Assembly: GCA_027297485.1 (NCBI GenBank)
Contig: JAPUHZ010000261.1
Coordinates: 1 to 15,881, forward strand
DNA from: Deltaproteobacteria bacterium
GTDB taxonomy: Bacteria > Desulfobacterota_B > Binatia > UBA9968
DNA length: 15,881 bases
Direction: 5' to 3'
The translations under genes were made by a program, and so were the position numbers. Positions 14,580 through 15,881 of this stretch are shown here, piece by piece (within the stretch, counting starts at the first letter, position 1; the number at the start of each line of letters is the position of its first letter). The notes below the pieces were generated by a model that searched no databases, was not told the origin of the DNA, and saw only the letters and a program-made list of their open reading frames with translations.

Positions 14580-15671
14580 ATGAGCACAAACCCGGGACCG
14601 ATCAATCTTTTTGAATTTGAGACCCTCGCCAAAGAGCGGCTACCCAAAGAGGAATACGACTATATCGCCGGCGGTGCGACCGATGAGATCAGTGTGGAAA
14701 GGAACCGGCGCGCCTTTGAGTCGATCGCCCTCCGTCCAAGGGTGCTGAGGGACGTGAGCCATCCTGACCTGTCCACTACGGTGCTGGGGAAAAAAGTCAG
14801 CACTCCTGTTCTTCTGGCTCCCTGCGGAGGGCATAAAAAGGCACATCCTGAAGGCGAGCGAGCCACCTACCGGGCTGCCGCAGCCTGCGGGACCATCTTT
14901 GCGGTTAGCGCCAATGCGAGCACCCTTTTCGAAGAGCTGGCCCAGGCGGCCACGGGTCGTCTCTGGCTGCAGTTGTATCCCTTCCGCGACCGGGAGATAA
15001 CCAAAAGCTGGCTCAGCCGCGCAAAAGATGCCGGCTATGAAGCCCTCTGTGTTACTCTGGACGCCCAGTGGCCACCCAAGCGCGAGCGCAACATCCGGAA
15101 CAACTATAAAAGAGCCAGAGCGATCAACCTCCTAGTCATAACTCCGGGGGAGACTCCGAAGATGGAACTGGACAAGGCAGTTCCTCTGGGGCCAGGAGGA
15201 GGAGGGGACCCCGCGGCCACTTGGAAGGATTTGGCATGGATTAAGTCGCAGACCGACCTTCCTGTGGTCGCCAAAGGAATTATGACCGGTGAGGATGTCG
15301 AGGAATGCGCGGAGATCGGGCTTGACGGCGTCATCGTTTCCAACCATGGCGGGCGGCATCTCGACAACACCTTGGCGACGATCGAGGTCCTCCCCGAGGC
15401 CGTCGATGCCGCTAAAGGACGCATCGAGATTCTGCTCGATGGAGGCATCAGGCGCGGCGCCGACGTCGTAAAGGCGATTGCCCTGGGGGCGAAGGCCGTC
15501 TTCATAGGCCGGCCGCTCTTCTGGGGCCTCGCCGTGGACGGTCAGCAAGGAGTGGTTCAGGTGTTGGAGATCCTCCGTGAGGAGATCGAGATAACTATGG
15601 CCAAGTGCGGCAGGCCTACCATTGCCAGCATCGATCCCACCGTAGTGACCAGGCTGCCACCGTTGGTCTAG
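14580..15671 (+). CDS. FMN-dependent alpha-hydroxy-acid oxidase/dehydrogenase
   Basis: This is a 363-residue TIM-barrel flavoenzyme of the glycolate oxidase / L-lactate dehydrogenase family, which oxidises an (S)-2-hydroxyacid to a 2-oxoacid. Matched against spinach glycolate oxidase, the catalytic set is complete: Tyr28 (YDYIAGGA, spinach Tyr24), Tyr133 (LQLY, Tyr129), Asp161 (VTLD, Asp157), Lys232 (VVAKG, Lys230), His256 and Arg259 (SNHGGR, His254/Arg257). FMN-phosphate residues are in LLDGGIRRG and FIGRPL. The substrate pocket differs: spinach Trp108 is Asn112 here (VSANAST), and the segment after the first strand is APCGGHKKAHPEG, so the substrate is probably not glycolate. GAGAGGA precedes the ATG. 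No membrane segment is seen, so it is cytosolic or loosely membrane bound. It follows an OFA-like carrier that could supply its substrate. Confidence 0.92.
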   Translation: MSTNPGPINLFEFETLAKERLPKEEYDYIAGGATDEISVERNRRAFESIALRPRVLRDVSHPDLSTTVLGKKVSTPVLLAPCGGHKKAHPEGERATYRAAAACGTIFAVSANASTLFEELAQAATGRLWLQLYPFRDREITKSWLSRAKDAGYEALCVTLDAQWPPKRERNIRNNYKRARAINLLVITPGETPKMELDKAVPLGPGGGGDPAATWKDLAWIKSQTDLPVVAKGIMTGEDVEECAEIGLDGVIVSNHGGRHLDNTLATIEVLPEAVDAAKGRIEILLDGGIRRGADVVKAIALGAKAVFIGRPLFWGLAVDGQQGVVQVLEILREEIEITMAKCGRPTIASIDPTVVTRLPPLV

Positions 15672-15676
15672 TCAAT

Positions 15677-15731
15677 CGTTGTGAAAAGGAGCAAAGAGAT
15701 ATCGTACGGGATCGTTTTCCCGTTCGCTTAG
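15677..15731. repeat. Partial third copy of repeat A (right half)
   Basis: This aligns to the second half of repeat A copy 1 with a short gap: cgttgtg, gcaaagag, tat, gatcgtt and ttag are shared in order, about 22 of 33 in the best part. It starts 6 nt after the hydroxyacid oxidase stop and runs directly into repeat B copy 2, so A and B are neighbouring parts of one larger repeat family. Confidence 0.45.
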
Positions 15732-15738
15732 AGGTAAA

Positions 15739-15803
15739 AACGGGTAATGCTCGGTACTAATTAAAGGCTGTCGGATAGGCACCCAGACCGTCGGTGCCTT
15801 TGT
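15739..15803. repeat. Repeat B, copy 2
   Basis: This is the partner of 12953-13019, with gggtaat, cggtact, ttaa and tcggataggc conserved. It contains an intact hairpin near its end. The remaining bases to 15881 hold nothing I can support as a gene; a minus-strand open frame from a TTG at 15878 has no ribosome site and no family features. Confidence 0.6.
15777..15799 (+). terminator. Possible terminator hairpin after the hydroxyacid oxidase gene
   Basis: aggcacc pairs with ggtgcct (7 bp, 9-nt loop), followed by ttgtg, a poor T tract. It lies 106 nt after the stop. It is part of repeat B, whose other copy has lost the stem but has eight T. Confidence 0.35.
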
Positions 15804-15881
15804 GCAAGGAAGGGAGATGTAGGATTGCAAGACCCAACCCCCAATACGCCTCCCTCGGCTTCTTTTCTCCCGCGGCAACCA

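Noticed and set aside
12716..15803. Integron cassette array, because single genes alternate with roughly 100-bp repeats
   Set aside because: No proper attC core sites are seen: the gttagaa near the repeat ends does not fit GTTRRRY, no matching inverse core lies at the other end, and no integrase is present.
15672..15878. Minus-strand 68-codon open frame at the right edge
   Set aside because: It has a TTG start with no ribosome site, and it overlaps repeats A and B, whose other copies do not keep the frame.
1..15881. CRISPR array, tRNA, rRNA, riboswitch or defence cluster
   Set aside because: No regularly spaced short repeats, no cloverleaf-like or rRNA-like segments and no defence-type protein motifs were seen on either strand.

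Overview
The window looks like chromosomal DNA from an uncultivated, environmental, mid-to-high-GC bacterium. The gene mix is typical of soil or sediment lineages such as Rokubacteria/Methylomirabilota, Binatota or other former Deltaproteobacteria, and Tectomicrobia: orphan ABC substrate-binding proteins, luciferase-like flavin oxidoreductases, a PaaK-like ligase, a dihydroxyphthalate-decarboxylase-like protein and several MFS carriers. No rRNA or marker gene is present, so this placement is a guess from gene content. I see no tRNA, rRNA or CRISPR array.

Layout. (1) Positions 1-1051: the 3' end of a sensor histidine kinase overlaps a response-regulator gene that survives for only about 25 codons. 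It is cut off by a decayed IS91-type (Y2) transposase fragment with one in-frame stop and a frameshift in a C8 run. (2) Positions 1369-5007, minus strand: a likely operon of LLM-class flavin oxidoreductase, then PaaK-like acyl-CoA ligase (ATGA overlap), then a secreted family 1 solute-binding protein. (3) Positions 5248-5580: a broken second solute-binding protein. (4) Positions 5604-8116, minus strand: two tandem MFS carriers. (5) Positions 8117-8554: an intergenic region with two GC-rich hairpins. (6) Positions 8555-10679, plus strand: a Pht5-like protein followed by a D-2-hydroxyacid dehydrogenase with an intact catalytic triad. (7) Positions 10718-10901: a 184-bp palindromic, MITE-like element. 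(8) Positions 11035-12197: a small membrane-anchored protein, a possible 50-codon ORF and a cupin. (9) Positions 12198-13095: a non-coding, mobile-element-rich stretch holding an internally deleted REP-associated (RAYT, Y1) transposase between inverted repeats. (10) Positions 13096-15671: an OFA-like MFS carrier and an FMN (S)-2-hydroxyacid oxidase, flanked and separated by copies of a diverged repeat family.

The common theme is uptake and oxidation of organic or aromatic acids: carriers and binding proteins, CoA activation, flavin oxidation, and both stereochemical types of 2-hydroxyacid enzyme (NAD-dependent D-type, FMN-dependent S-type). The second theme is decay of mobile DNA. Four separate remnants or miniature elements sit in the gaps, and one has truncated a regulatory gene. 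I do not see a convincing new defence or biosynthetic system. The most unusual things are the palindromic element, the RAYT deletion derivative with its own inverted repeats, and the gene-repeat-gene-repeat layout at the right end.
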